Positions 28,311-36,200 of a stretch of DNA of 50,255 bases are shown piece after piece (position 1 is the stretch's first letter; each line of letters begins with the position of its first letter). The notes under the pieces were generated by a model. That model did no database searches. It had not been told where the DNA came from and was given only the letters and a program-made list of their open reading frames with translations. The DNA comes from Bacteroidetes bacterium GWA2_40_15 (GTDB taxonomy: Bacteria; Bacteroidota; Bacteroidia; Bacteroidales; VadinHA17), in NCBI GenBank assembly GCA_001768195.1, contig MENI01000032.1, positions 22,285-72,539 of the forward strand, given 5' to 3'. Position numbers and translations under genes: made by a program.

Positions 28311-29660
28311 ATGAGTGTTCCCCAATCAGGATCAGGACCGGGACTTAAGAGGGTTCTCGGACTATCATCACTAATCCTATATGGCATTATACTTATTCAG
28401 CCAACTGCTCCAATGCCGCTTTTCGGGGCTGCAGCCACACTTGCAAAAGGCCATGTGGTGACTACAATAATCATAGGAATGATAGGAATGATGTTCACTG
28501 CAATAAGTTACGGGAAGATGGCCAATGTTTACCCGAGTGCCGGTTCTGCTTACGCCTACGTAACAAGGGAGATTCATCCTTCAGTAGGTTACTTTATTGG
28601 TTGGGGGATGATATTTGATTATGTTATGAATCCGATAATCTGTGTGATATGGATCAGCAAAGCGGCAATGAATATGATCCCTGAAATTCCTTTTCCGGTA
28701 TATGTTGTTGCATTTACCCTGCTTTTCACCGGGATGAATCTAAGGGGGATTGAAGCAAGTTCGAGGACAAATGCAATTATTGCTACCGGATTAGGTGTTG
28801 TGATCATACTGTTCCTTGGTTCAGCAATTCGTTACCTGATGATCCATCCTCCTGCAGGTGTTTCTGAATGGACAAGGCCTTTCTATGATCCTCAGACTTT
28901 TTCATTTTCAGCTGTTTCAGCCGGTGCTTCACTTGCTGTACTGACCTATATCGGATTTGATGGTATATCAACTCTTTCGGAAGAGGTAAAGAATCCACGA
29001 CGGAATATTCTCCTGGCATCGGTTCTTGTATGTATAATAACAGGCACACTGGCTTCGATACAGGTTTATACCGCTCAGATGGTATGGCCCGGAACCTCAT
29101 TTCCTGATCAGGATACAGCATTTGTTTATGTTGCAGGCAGGGCGGGAGGCCAGTGGTTGTTTCATGTAGTGAATTTTGCACTTCTCATAGCAACTATTGG
29201 TTCAGGATCCGGCGCCCATCTTGGTGCAGGAAGGCTACTTTACGGCATGGGTCGCGATAATGCCATCCCAAAGAAATTCTTTGCATACATTAATCCAAAA
29301 ACAAGGATACCTTCGAACAACATAATACTTATCGGGGTATTTGTACTGATCGGCGCTTTCCTTGTTACATACCCTCTCGGAGCACAGCTTCTCAACTTCG
29401 GAGCTCTTATCGCATTTATGGGAGTAAATGCCTCATCATTTGTACATTACTTTCTGTTCAGCAAGAAAAAGACATTTTTGAATTTCATTGTTCCGGTACT
29501 GGGATTTTCTATTTGCCTTTTTCTCTGGTTCAGCCTTGGAATGAAAGCAAAGATTGTTGGTATGATATGGCTTTCAGCAGGTGTACTGTACGGTGCTTAC
29601 CGTACATCATGGTATCGTAAACCAATGCAGTTTGCCGAACTTAACAATAATGAAGATTAA
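28311..29660 (+). CDS. APC superfamily amino acid/amine permease
   Basis: 449 aa inner-membrane permease with about twelve TM segments of the APC superfamily (PuuP/YcaM-like). N-terminal landmark GLKRVLGLSSLILYGIILIQPTAPMPLFGAAA, TM3 region YPSAGSAYAYVTREIHPSVGYFIGWGM, then TYIGFDGISTLSEEVKNPRRNI, the usual intracellular loop between TM6 and TM7, and a C-terminal LLNFGALIAFMGVNASSF. The putrescine-importer group is the closest resemblance, but substrate is uncertain. The NIPSNAP gene follows after 38 bases, probably in the same transcript. Confidence 0.85.
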   Translation: MSVPQSGSGPGLKRVLGLSSLILYGIILIQPTAPMPLFGAAATLAKGHVVTTIIIGMIGMMFTAISYGKMANVYPSAGSAYAYVTREIHPSVGYFIGWGMIFDYVMNPIICVIWISKAAMNMIPEIPFPVYVVAFTLLFTGMNLRGIEASSRTNAIIATGLGVVIILFLGSAIRYLMIHPPAGVSEWTRPFYDPQTFSFSAVSAGASLAVLTYIGFDGISTLSEEVKNPRRNILLASVLVCIITGTLASIQVYTAQMVWPGTSFPDQDTAFVYVAGRAGGQWLFHVVNFALLIATIGSGSGAHLGAGRLLYGMGRDNAIPKKFFAYINPKTRIPSNNIILIGVFVLIGAFLVTYPLGAQLLNFGALIAFMGVNASSFVHYFLFSKKKTFLNFIVPVLGFSICLFLWFSLGMKAKIVGMIWLSAGVLYGAYRTSWYRKPMQFAELNNNED

Positions 29661-29698
29661 ATCAGCAGGTATCATAAATAACTTAAAATAAATAAATT

Positions 29699-30505
29699 AT
29701 GAAAAAATCAGGAAATTTTTTGCTTCTCTTCATTGCCTTTACATTGATAATAATGTGTCTGACAACCGGAAACAACTCTTTGTCAGCACAGGCAAAGCAG
29801 GAGTATTATGAATTAAGGGTTTATCACTTAGCATGGGGGAGCGGACAGGAAGGTAAAGTGGATGCCTTTCTGAAGGATGTTTACTTACCCGCTCTTCATC
29901 GTGCAGGCATTGCAAAAGCAGGTGTCTTTAAACCTATTGAGACAGATGTGCTTTCCGGCAAAAGGATCTTTGTTCTGATTCCGTTTAAAACAATCGATCA
30001 GTATTTTATGCTTCCGGAAGTTCTTGGTAAGGATAAGGCTTATCTTGATGCAGGAAAAGCATTTATTGATGCTCCATATAATGAAGCTCCTTATGCAAGA
30101 GTAGAAAGTATTGTTTTAAAGGCATTCAAGAATATGCCTCAGCCCTTTTTCCCGTCTTATACAAATCCGGTATCCGAAAGAGTGTATGAACTTCGCAGTT
30201 ACGAGAGTGCAACAGAGGCTAAAGCCAGTAAGAAGATACATATGTTCAACGAAGGAGGTGAAATAGATATATTCACCAGCCTCAAATTCAATGCAGTATT
30301 CTATGGAGAGGTAATCGTCGGTGGTGCAAGGCCAAACCTTATGTATATGACCACATTTACCGATAATGCATCGCGTGAGGAACACTGGAAAGCATTCGGG
30401 GCTACCGCCGAGTGGAAGAAACTCTCTGCAATGGAGGAATACAAAAACACAGTGTCGAATATCGACAGGTATCTTCTTCGTCCGACAAATTATTCGGATT
30501 TTTAG
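29699..30505 (+). CDS. Exported NIPSNAP-family protein
   Basis: 268 aa with signal peptide about 1-31 (LLLFIAFTLIIMCLTTG...SLSAQA); Cys20 might make it a lipoprotein instead. Two ferredoxin-like NIPSNAP domains: about 35-145 (YYELRVYHLAWGSGQEGKVDAFLKDVYLPALHRAGI) and about 158-268 (VYELRSYESATEAKASKKIHMFNEGGEIDIF). Bacteroidota members are often exported and linked to catabolism regions, with no defined reaction. It follows the APC permease closely. Confidence 0.85.
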   Translation: MKKSGNFLLLFIAFTLIIMCLTTGNNSLSAQAKQEYYELRVYHLAWGSGQEGKVDAFLKDVYLPALHRAGIAKAGVFKPIETDVLSGKRIFVLIPFKTIDQYFMLPEVLGKDKAYLDAGKAFIDAPYNEAPYARVESIVLKAFKNMPQPFFPSYTNPVSERVYELRSYESATEAKASKKIHMFNEGGEIDIFTSLKFNAVFYGEVIVGGARPNLMYMTTFTDNASREEHWKAFGATAEWKKLSAMEEYKNTVSNIDRYLLRPTNYSDF

Positions 30506-30550
30506 TAAGACTCTGTGGCCAGTGGTAAAATCTTACTTTTTCAACACTCC

Positions 30551-31026
30551 CGTTGGGCATAGCCGTCAACCTACGCATAGTTTTGATGGAGGGAAAGAGG
30601 GTTAAAGTTTCCCCTCCTTTTGAAGGAGGGGTGGCCGCAGTACATTGATTGTTAATTTATTGAAGGTTTATTCTGCGGCCGGGGTGGTTGATTGGCGAAG
30701 CTAACCACTTCTTATTTTTAGATAACTTTCCTTATCTCACTTTTTGATTATTAAGCTAACTGTAATTCAAATTTATTCTTAAACTTAATACTGTTAATCC
30801 CAGGCATACCTTTAATAATTCTTGTCAATAACTTTATGTAGTGTATTACAGTCAGCAGAGTTAATTGTATTATTCATTCAAATCAACCACCCCGGCCGGG
30901 AGATGGATCTTGTAATGATAAGATAATCAGTTGTCCCGGCCACCCCTCCTTCAAAAGGGGGGGAAATTTATACTACACTTTTTAGAAACAACAGTCTTAG
31001 GTTGACGGCTATGTTCCGTTGGGGTG
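30551..31026. repeat. Nested inverted-repeat block between convergent genes
   Basis: Three nested inverted pairs: CATAGCCGTCAACCT (30558-30572 with 30999-31013), CCTTTTGAAGGAGGGGTGGCCG minus its last bases (22 bp, 30616-30637 with 30937-30958) and GGCCGGGGTGGTTGATT (30677-30693 with 30881-30897). The core 30694-30880 is AT-rich and non-coding. The structure occupies nearly all of the gene-free stretch 30506-31033, between the NIPSNAP and trpB2 stops. Confidence 0.75.
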
Positions 31027-31033
31027 AGGTCAT

Positions 31034-32395
31034 TTATACCGGCACATCTATTTTCGATATAGCATCTTCCACCTCTGCTGTTGTCAGCTCATGATCGGGC
31101 AGATTATTTTCGAAGTACTTCTCATAGGCAGAAATATCAAAATGGCCATGGCCGCTGAGGTTGAAGAGAATATTTTTTGATACACCTTCAAGGTCGGCTT
31201 TTCTTGCTTCATCAAGTGCGCCTGCTATTGCATATGAAGATTCAGGTGACGGGAGTATCCCTTCTGTCCTGGCAAACAGGACAGCACCTTCAAAGCATTC
31301 CCTTTGCATCTTGGCTTTTGCCTCAATGAAACCGTCCTTGAGAAGCTGGCTTACAAGCACTCCTGCACCATGGTAACGCAGACCTCCTGCATGGATCTTA
31401 TCAGGCATGAAGTTATGTCCCAGTGTGTACATCGGAAGGAGAGGGGTCATACCTGCTGTATCGCCAAAGTCATAGGTGAACTTGCCTTTTGTCAGTTTAG
31501 GGCATGATGAAGGTTCCACGGCTACAAGTCTGATATTCTTACCATGCTGCAGTTTTTCGCGGAGGAATGGAAATGCTATTCCTGAAAAGTTTGATCCGCC
31601 TCCGAAACAGCCAATCACCACATCCGGATAATCTCCGGTCTTTTCAAGCTGAATCATTGCTTCCTGTCCGATTATGGTCTGGTGAAGGATTACGTGATTA
31701 AGTACACTGCCAAGTGAGTATTTAGTATAAGGATCCTGTACGGCAACCTCTATTGCTTCGGAAATTGCTATACCCAAACTTCCTGGTGACTCCGGATCAA
31801 TTTCAAGAACTTTCCTTCCCGCTGCTGTCAGTGTACTGGGCGAAGGAACAACCTTGGCATTGTAGACGTTCATCATAAGTTTCCTGCCAGGCTTCTGATC
31901 ATAGCTGACTCTGACCATGAAGACCAGCAATTCCATACCGAAGTGGTTACATGCAAAACTCATTGCGCTTCCCCACTGGCCGGCTCCTGTTTCTGTGGTT
32001 ATTCTCTTTATACCTTCCTGCTTATTATAGTAAGCTTGTGCTATAGCAGTATTGGCTTTATGAGAACCGGAATAGTTTCCTCCTTCATACTTGTAGTAAA
32101 TCTTACTTTTTGTTCCCAGCGCTTTTTCCAGACTGACAGCCCTGAACAGAGGCGACGGACGATAAGTATGATAGAGGTCGCGAACCTCCTCCGGTATGTC
32201 TATATACCTTTCCGTTGATACTTCCTGCTTTATAAGTTCCATCGGGAAAATTGCAGAAAGGTCCTCCGGACCAACAGGCTGCCTTGTTACCGGATTCAAT
32301 GGAGGCAACGGTTTGTTAGGCATATCTGCCATAATATTATACCATTGCCCCGGCATTTCTTTCTCGCTTAAGATGATTTTTCTGAGTTTTTCCAT
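31034..32395 (-). CDS. trpB2: Tryptophan synthase beta-like PLP enzyme, TrpB2 type
   Basis: 453 aa from the ATG at 32395 (MEKLRKIILS); the frame extends 20 residues upstream, but that part overlaps the attenuator leader. TrpB2 (TrpB-related, TIGR01415-like) group: long N-terminal extension with GQWYNIMADMPNKPLPPL, PLP lysine 113 in SGSHKANTAIAQ, catalytic Glu135 in TTETGAGQWGSA, phosphate loop GCFGGGSNFSG. It makes Trp from indole and serine, or salvages indole. No trpA or other trp gene lies in the window. It is placed after aroA but has its own promoter and Trp leader, which is direct evidence for regulation by tryptophan. Confidence 0.88.
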   Translation of the reverse strand: MEKLRKIILSEKEMPGQWYNIMADMPNKPLPPLNPVTRQPVGPEDLSAIFPMELIKQEVSTERYIDIPEEVRDLYHTYRPSPLFRAVSLEKALGTKSKIYYKYEGGNYSGSHKANTAIAQAYYNKQEGIKRITTETGAGQWGSAMSFACNHFGMELLVFMVRVSYDQKPGRKLMMNVYNAKVVPSPSTLTAAGRKVLEIDPESPGSLGIAISEAIEVAVQDPYTKYSLGSVLNHVILHQTIIGQEAMIQLEKTGDYPDVVIGCFGGGSNFSGIAFPFLREKLQHGKNIRLVAVEPSSCPKLTKGKFTYDFGDTAGMTPLLPMYTLGHNFMPDKIHAGGLRYHGAGVLVSQLLKDGFIEAKAKMQRECFEGAVLFARTEGILPSPESSYAIAGALDEARKADLEGVSKNILFNLSGHGHFDISAYEKYFENNLPDHELTTAEVEDAISKIDVPV

Positions 32396-32435
32396 AGGTC
32401 TAAATTTTATGTAGGTTAATAATTGCATACAAGAA

Positions 32436-32515
32436 AGGCACGCTGTGAACAGCATGCCTCTATACAGAAATATTTTCTACTCTTATAAAATGCCTTGTTT
32501 CACAGCTTTTTCAGG
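32436..32515 (-). promoter_or_regulatory. Trp attenuator: terminator and antiterminator of trpB2
   Basis: On the minus strand the terminator stem AGGCATGCTG (32459-32450) pairs with CAGCGTGCCT (32445-32436), ten pairs with one G-U, loop TTCA, followed by TTCTTG. An alternative stem uses GCTGTGAA (32506-32499) with TTCACAGC (32449-32442), which takes the terminator loop and half of its 3' arm. A third option, CAGCT (32522-32518) with AGCTG (32507-32503), would sequester the antiterminator arm. The layout fits classical ribosome-stalling attenuation. All pairings are read from the sequence; function is inferred. Confidence 0.75.
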
Positions 32516-32557
32516 TTAGCTGCGCCAGGACCAGATTTTATAAAAGTTTGTGTTCAT
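32516..32557 (-). CDS. Trp operon-type leader peptide before trpB2
   Basis: Thirteen codons, MNTNFYKIWSWRS then TAA. Trp9 and Trp11 (TGG TCC TGG) lie three codons before the stop, as in other Trp leaders. It begins six bases after the -7 box, so the transcript may be almost leaderless. Too short for ordinary gene finding. Confidence 0.8.
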   Translation of the reverse strand: MNTNFYKIWSWRS

Positions 32558-32562
32558 GAAGG

Positions 32563-32591
32563 CAAAAATAAATATTTTTTTATAAATCAAA
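32563..32591 (-). promoter_or_regulatory. Promoter of the Trp leader/trpB2
   Basis: -33 TTTG (32591-32588), 17-base spacer and -7 box TATTTTTG (32570-32563), matching the Bacteroidota pattern. A second TTTG (32596-32593) gives a 22-base spacer. Confidence 0.55.
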
Positions 32592-32673
32592 ACAAAATGT
32601 GAACCTTTTTTAAATTTTTTAATTTTCCGGATCTTTTTAATATTGGAATGATACTTAATTTATTGATTATGTT

Positions 32674-33924
32674 TCATTCATGAACCGTGGCTCCAAGCGT
32701 CCTGAGATCATCAAAGAAGCCGGGATATGATTTACCAACACACTGTGAATCTCTTATGTATACTCTTCCTGAGGCTTTCAATGCTGCAACAGCCATAGCC
32801 ATTGTAATACGGTGATCATCATGCGATTCAACCTTTGCCCCTTCAGGTTTTCCGCCGGTGATGCTCATAATATCGCCATCAATATCTATCATTATCTTAA
32901 GTTTTCCGAATTCCAGGCGCAGAGCCTCAGCCCTGTTGCTTTCCTTGTGAATAAGCCTTGTAACCCCTTTAATTGTTGAAACTCCGTCGCAATATGCCGC
33001 AAGTACAGTAAGGGGAGGAAACAGGTCGGGTGAATGAGTCGCGTCAAAGCTGAAAGCTTTAAGCGGGGAATGTGAAATCCAGACCGAATCATCGCTTATC
33101 TTCATCTTTGCTCCTGCATCCCTTAATGCATCAAGAATTGTCATATCGCTTTGTCTGCTTGCCTTCTGAAGTCCGGTTATGGTCAATTCTCCATTGATGG
33201 CGCCTGCAACTAACAGGAATGCTCCGCCGCTCCAGTCACCTTCAACTGTATAATCATAAGGGATATACTTCTGGTTACCAGGTATTCTGAAAAGCGAGAA
33301 GTTTTCATTATGTATGGTTACCCCGAATGACTTTAAAATCTGTATAGTCATTTCTATATAGGGTTTGCTTTTCAGGTCATTGACTTTTATTTCCGAATCC
33401 TCCTGAGCCAGAGGTAATGCCATTAACAATCCGGTAAGGAGCTGACTGCTTACAGATCCGTCAATTTCACATCTGCCTCCCTTAATGGGTCCTTTAATTG
33501 TCAGGGGTAGAAATCCTCCTGAAGATGTGCAACTGACTCCCATCTGGTTCAACGCCTCCTCAATCATTTTCATCGGCCTCTTCCTCAGGGAATTTGCTCC
33601 TGTAAGTATAATCTTTTCGGGGAATAAGGCTGCAATAGGCGAGAACATTCTTATAGCCAGGCCCGATTCGCCGCAGTTAAGTTTTGATTCTCTCAGGTTA
33701 CCTGTTCCGTCAACGATCATCTTATCGCTGTGTGGTTCGATCCGTGCTCCAAGACCGACGGCAATGCTCATAGCGGCCAGCGAATCATCACAGTAGGACG
33801 GATTATGGATAGTGCTTTGTCCGTCAGCAAGCAGTGCGGCAGCAATTGCACGCTGGGTCATACTCTTTGATGAAGGCGCTTTTACAGTGCCTTTCAGTGG
33901 AGACGGATCAATATATCTTTCCAT
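32674..33924 (-). CDS. aroA: 3-phosphoshikimate 1-carboxyvinyltransferase (EPSP synthase)
   Basis: 416 aa, sixth step of the shikimate pathway, joining PEP and shikimate-3-phosphate. Motifs: GTVKAPSSKSMTQRAIAAALLADG at the N-terminus (substrate Lys and Ser), NCGESGLAIRMFSPIAAL, GSVSSQLLTGLLMALP, and DDHRITMAMAVAALKA. Both inverted half-barrel domains are complete. It is the last gene of the Phe/Tyr block, 174 bases after the DAHP synthase/chorismate mutase gene. Its own promoter was not recognised. Confidence 0.93.
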   Translation of the reverse strand: MERYIDPSPLKGTVKAPSSKSMTQRAIAAALLADGQSTIHNPSYCDDSLAAMSIAVGLGARIEPHSDKMIVDGTGNLRESKLNCGESGLAIRMFSPIAALFPEKIILTGANSLRKRPMKMIEEALNQMGVSCTSSGGFLPLTIKGPIKGGRCEIDGSVSSQLLTGLLMALPLAQEDSEIKVNDLKSKPYIEMTIQILKSFGVTIHNENFSLFRIPGNQKYIPYDYTVEGDWSGGAFLLVAGAINGELTITGLQKASRQSDMTILDALRDAGAKMKISDDSVWISHSPLKAFSFDATHSPDLFPPLTVLAAYCDGVSTIKGVTRLIHKESNRAEALRLEFGKLKIMIDIDGDIMSITGGKPEGAKVESHDDHRITMAMAVAALKASGRVYIRDSQCVGKSYPGFFDDLRTLGATVHE

Positions 33925-33996
33925 AAGGTAGTTATGATAAATATTATTCTTTCAATTAGTATCCCATCTCCTCTGAGAAGCTTATTAAGATCCGAA

Positions 33997-34059
33997 TTAA
34001 GAACATTTGAACAAACGAAATCAGAATGCAGAAGTTCTTAGTTCTTAAATCGTTTGTTC
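33997..34059. repeat. Crossed inverted repeats before aroA
   Basis: TTAAGAAC (33997-34004) pairs with GTTCTTAA (34041-34048), and GAACAAACGA (34009-34018) with TCGTTTGTTC (34050-34059). The two pairs cross, so only one can form as a simple hairpin, or both as a pseudoknot. Probably two overlapping dispersed repeats. Confidence 0.55.
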
Positions 34060-34098
34060 TATTGTTCTTCCTTCTTCAATTTTTGGGGTCTATTACCC

Positions 34099-35199
34099 TC
34101 AGGGAGTATTTTCGTCATTCATTACTTTCATCTGGTGGTTGATCGACTCCTGGTGAATTGCCTTGAATATTGCATCAATCATTTCAGCGCTGAGTCCCTT
34201 GGCCTGTCCTTTGACAATAGCTTTCTTAATTATTTCATCCCACCGGATGCTCTGCAATATAGTGATATTATTTGCCTTTTTATAGCGTCCGATAGTTTCT
34301 GCAACTTTCATTCGTTTTTCCATCAGGTCGAGAAGATGCTCATCATAAACGTCTATCTGCTGCCTCAGTTCACCGAGTACATCGAGCATTTTCGGATCGG
34401 CCGGATTCGGATTTCTCATGATGAGCCTGCTTAACAGCTCTTTAAGGTCATTTGGCGTAACCTGCTGCGCTGAATCACTTAAGGCTTTTGCCGGATCGAT
34501 ATGCGACTCTATCATGAGACCGTCGAAGTTCAGGTCCATTGCCTTCTGAGATATTTCGTGGAGATATGCCCTGGCGCCGGCAATATGACTCGGATCGCAA
34601 ATTATGGGAAGATCGGGGATCCTTCGTCTCAGTTCGATCGGAAGCTGCCAGTTGGGCTGGTTACGATAAAGTGTCTTTTCATATGATGAAAATCCCCTGT
34701 GAATAGCTCCGATCCTTGTGATACCGGCCCTGGCGATACGCTCTATTGCACCCATCCATAGCTCAATATCAGGATTTATGGGATTCTTTACAAGAACCAT
34801 AACATCAACGCCCTGCAGTGCATCCGATATTTCCTGTACTGTGAAAGGATTAACAGAAGTTCTTGCCCCGATCCAGAGCATGTCAATGCCATATTTAAGC
34901 GCTTCATAAACATGGCGTTCATTGGCAACCTCTGTTCCCACAAGCATTCCGGTCTCCTGTTTTACTCTCCTGAGCCATTTCAGACCTTCCGAGCCAACTC
35001 CCTCAAATGAATCAGGACGAGTACGCGGTTTCCAGATGCCGGCACGGAATACACTTATTTCATTAAGCGATGCCAGTTGCCTGGCAGTCTCCATTACCTG
35101 CTCTTCGGTTTCAGCGCTGCACGGGCCGGAGATAAGAAATGGTCTGCCTTTGTACCCTTTCCAGTCGGTTATTTGCGAATTTTCGATTTTCAGTACCAT
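34099..35199 (-). CDS. Bifunctional DAHP synthase / chorismate mutase
   Basis: 366 aa. The N-terminal domain about 10-265 is a type I-beta (KDO8P-like) DAHP synthase: FLISGPCSAE, VFRAGIWKPRTRPDSFEG, LWIGARTSVNP, IGAIHRGFSSYEK, ICDPSHIAG. The C-terminal domain about 280-355 is an AroQ chorismate mutase: LGELRQQIDVYDEHLLDLMEKRMKVAETIGRYKKAN. The fusion ties entry into the shikimate pathway to the branch into prephenate and is common in Bacteroidota. It lies within the Phe/Tyr operon, and a heptamer array fills the 51 bases separating it from tyrA. Confidence 0.92.
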   Translation of the reverse strand: MVLKIENSQITDWKGYKGRPFLISGPCSAETEEQVMETARQLASLNEISVFRAGIWKPRTRPDSFEGVGSEGLKWLRRVKQETGMLVGTEVANERHVYEALKYGIDMLWIGARTSVNPFTVQEISDALQGVDVMVLVKNPINPDIELWMGAIERIARAGITRIGAIHRGFSSYEKTLYRNQPNWQLPIELRRRIPDLPIICDPSHIAGARAYLHEISQKAMDLNFDGLMIESHIDPAKALSDSAQQVTPNDLKELLSRLIMRNPNPADPKMLDVLGELRQQIDVYDEHLLDLMEKRMKVAETIGRYKKANNITILQSIRWDEIIKKAIVKGQAKGLSAEMIDAIFKAIHQESINHQMKVMNDENTP

Positions 35200-35205
35200 T
35201 TTTAA

Positions 35206-35253
35206 AAGTTGAAAGTTTAAGTTTAAAGTTCAATGTTGAATGTTCAAAAGTTA
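35206..35253. repeat. Degenerate heptamer array, AAGTTNA type
   Basis: AAGTTGA, AAGTTTA, AGTTTA, AAGTTCA, ATGTTGA, ATGTTCA, then AAAGTTAA: mostly period seven, reaching into the tyrA stop codon. It occupies the whole spacer between tyrA and the DAHP synthase gene. Confidence 0.65.
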
Positions 35254-36096
35254 ATTCAGTATTTTCCTGATCTTGTTTGCTTCTTCCATAAGGTTTTTTA
35301 ATCCCTCCATATCTTTATCCTTTATCATTTTCCTGAAGAGATTCATTTTTTCTATGTAGGTATCCATTACTTCAATAATATATCCTGAATTTTCAATAAA
35401 GATAGGAGCCCAGGTTTCCCCGTTGCTTTTTGCCAGACGGACCGTACTCTCAAATCCTCCGCCGGCAAGCGCAAGAATATTCTCTTCCTCCTGTTCTTTT
35501 TCCAGAACGCTTAATGCCAGCGAGAATGATGTGATATGCGATATATGAGATATATAGGCAACATGGATATCATGTTCTGACGAGTTCATATATACCTTTC
35601 GCATATTGAGTATATCCAGCATCTGTTCAGCTTTAAAGAGAGCATCAGGGTCACTCAGTTCCTTATCGCAGATTATAACATTCTTGTAATCAAAAAGTTT
35701 TCCGATTGCTGCCAGGGGGCCTGAAAACTCGGTTCCTGCCATTGGGTGTGCAGCTACGTATCTGCCTCTTGCAGGATGGTTTCTTGCTGCTTCTGCCATA
35801 CCCACTTTTGTTGACCCCATATCTGTTACAACTTTTGATGTGCCCGCAATCCTGTCAAGTATTGATGGAAGCATTTTACAATTAGTGCTTACCGGTGTGG
35901 AAAGAATTATCAGTTCACTTCTGTCTATTGCATTTTCCAGTGTCTCAATTTCATCAACCAGTCCGCACAGTTTTGCAATATTCTGATGGTGCAGACTTGA
36001 ATCAACCCCTATTATCGTGTCTGCAAATTTGCGTTTGCGAAGGTCCACTGCCATTGACCCTCCGATGAGTCCTATTCCTACTATTGCTATTGTCAT
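35251..36096 (-). CDS. tyrA: Prephenate dehydrogenase
   Basis: 281 aa, NAD(P)-dependent oxidative decarboxylation of prephenate to 4-hydroxyphenylpyruvate on the way to tyrosine. Rossmann motif GIGLIGGS (residues 7-14), VTDMGSTK, and AAHPMAGTEFSGPLAA, which carries the catalytic His. No fused chorismate mutase or ACT domain; mutase activity is provided by the neighbouring fusion gene. A start one codon block upstream is possible but lacks the Rossmann beginning. Confidence 0.92.
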   Translation of the reverse strand: MTIAIVGIGLIGGSMAVDLRKRKFADTIIGVDSSLHHQNIAKLCGLVDEIETLENAIDRSELIILSTPVSTNCKMLPSILDRIAGTSKVVTDMGSTKVGMAEAARNHPARGRYVAAHPMAGTEFSGPLAAIGKLFDYKNVIICDKELSDPDALFKAEQMLDILNMRKVYMNSSEHDIHVAYISHISHITSFSLALSVLEKEQEEENILALAGGGFESTVRLAKSNGETWAPIFIENSGYIIEVMDTYIEKMNLFRKMIKDKDMEGLKNLMEEANKIRKILN

Positions 36097-36163
36097 TTGT
36101 TGTATTGTTTTTAAAACTCATTAACCCACCCCCAACCCCTCCGGGGAGGGGAGCCCCCACTAT

Positions 36164-36198
36164 CGAATACCGATTACCGATTACTGAATACCGATTAC
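36164..36198. repeat. Heptamer array, CGATTAC/CGAATAC type
   Basis: Five 7-mers: CGAATAC, CGATTAC, CGATTAC, TGAATAC, CGATTAC. It ends two bases from the aminotransferase stop. A CACCCCCAACCCCTCC-type repeat with a G/C hairpin lies at 36124-36158, so the whole spacer to tyrA is repetitive. Confidence 0.85.
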
Positions 36199-36200
36199 AA

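Noticed and set aside
32436-32595. T-box riboswitch before trpB2
   Set aside because: No T-box consensus or specifier-loop architecture; a translated leader with Trp codons explains the structure better.
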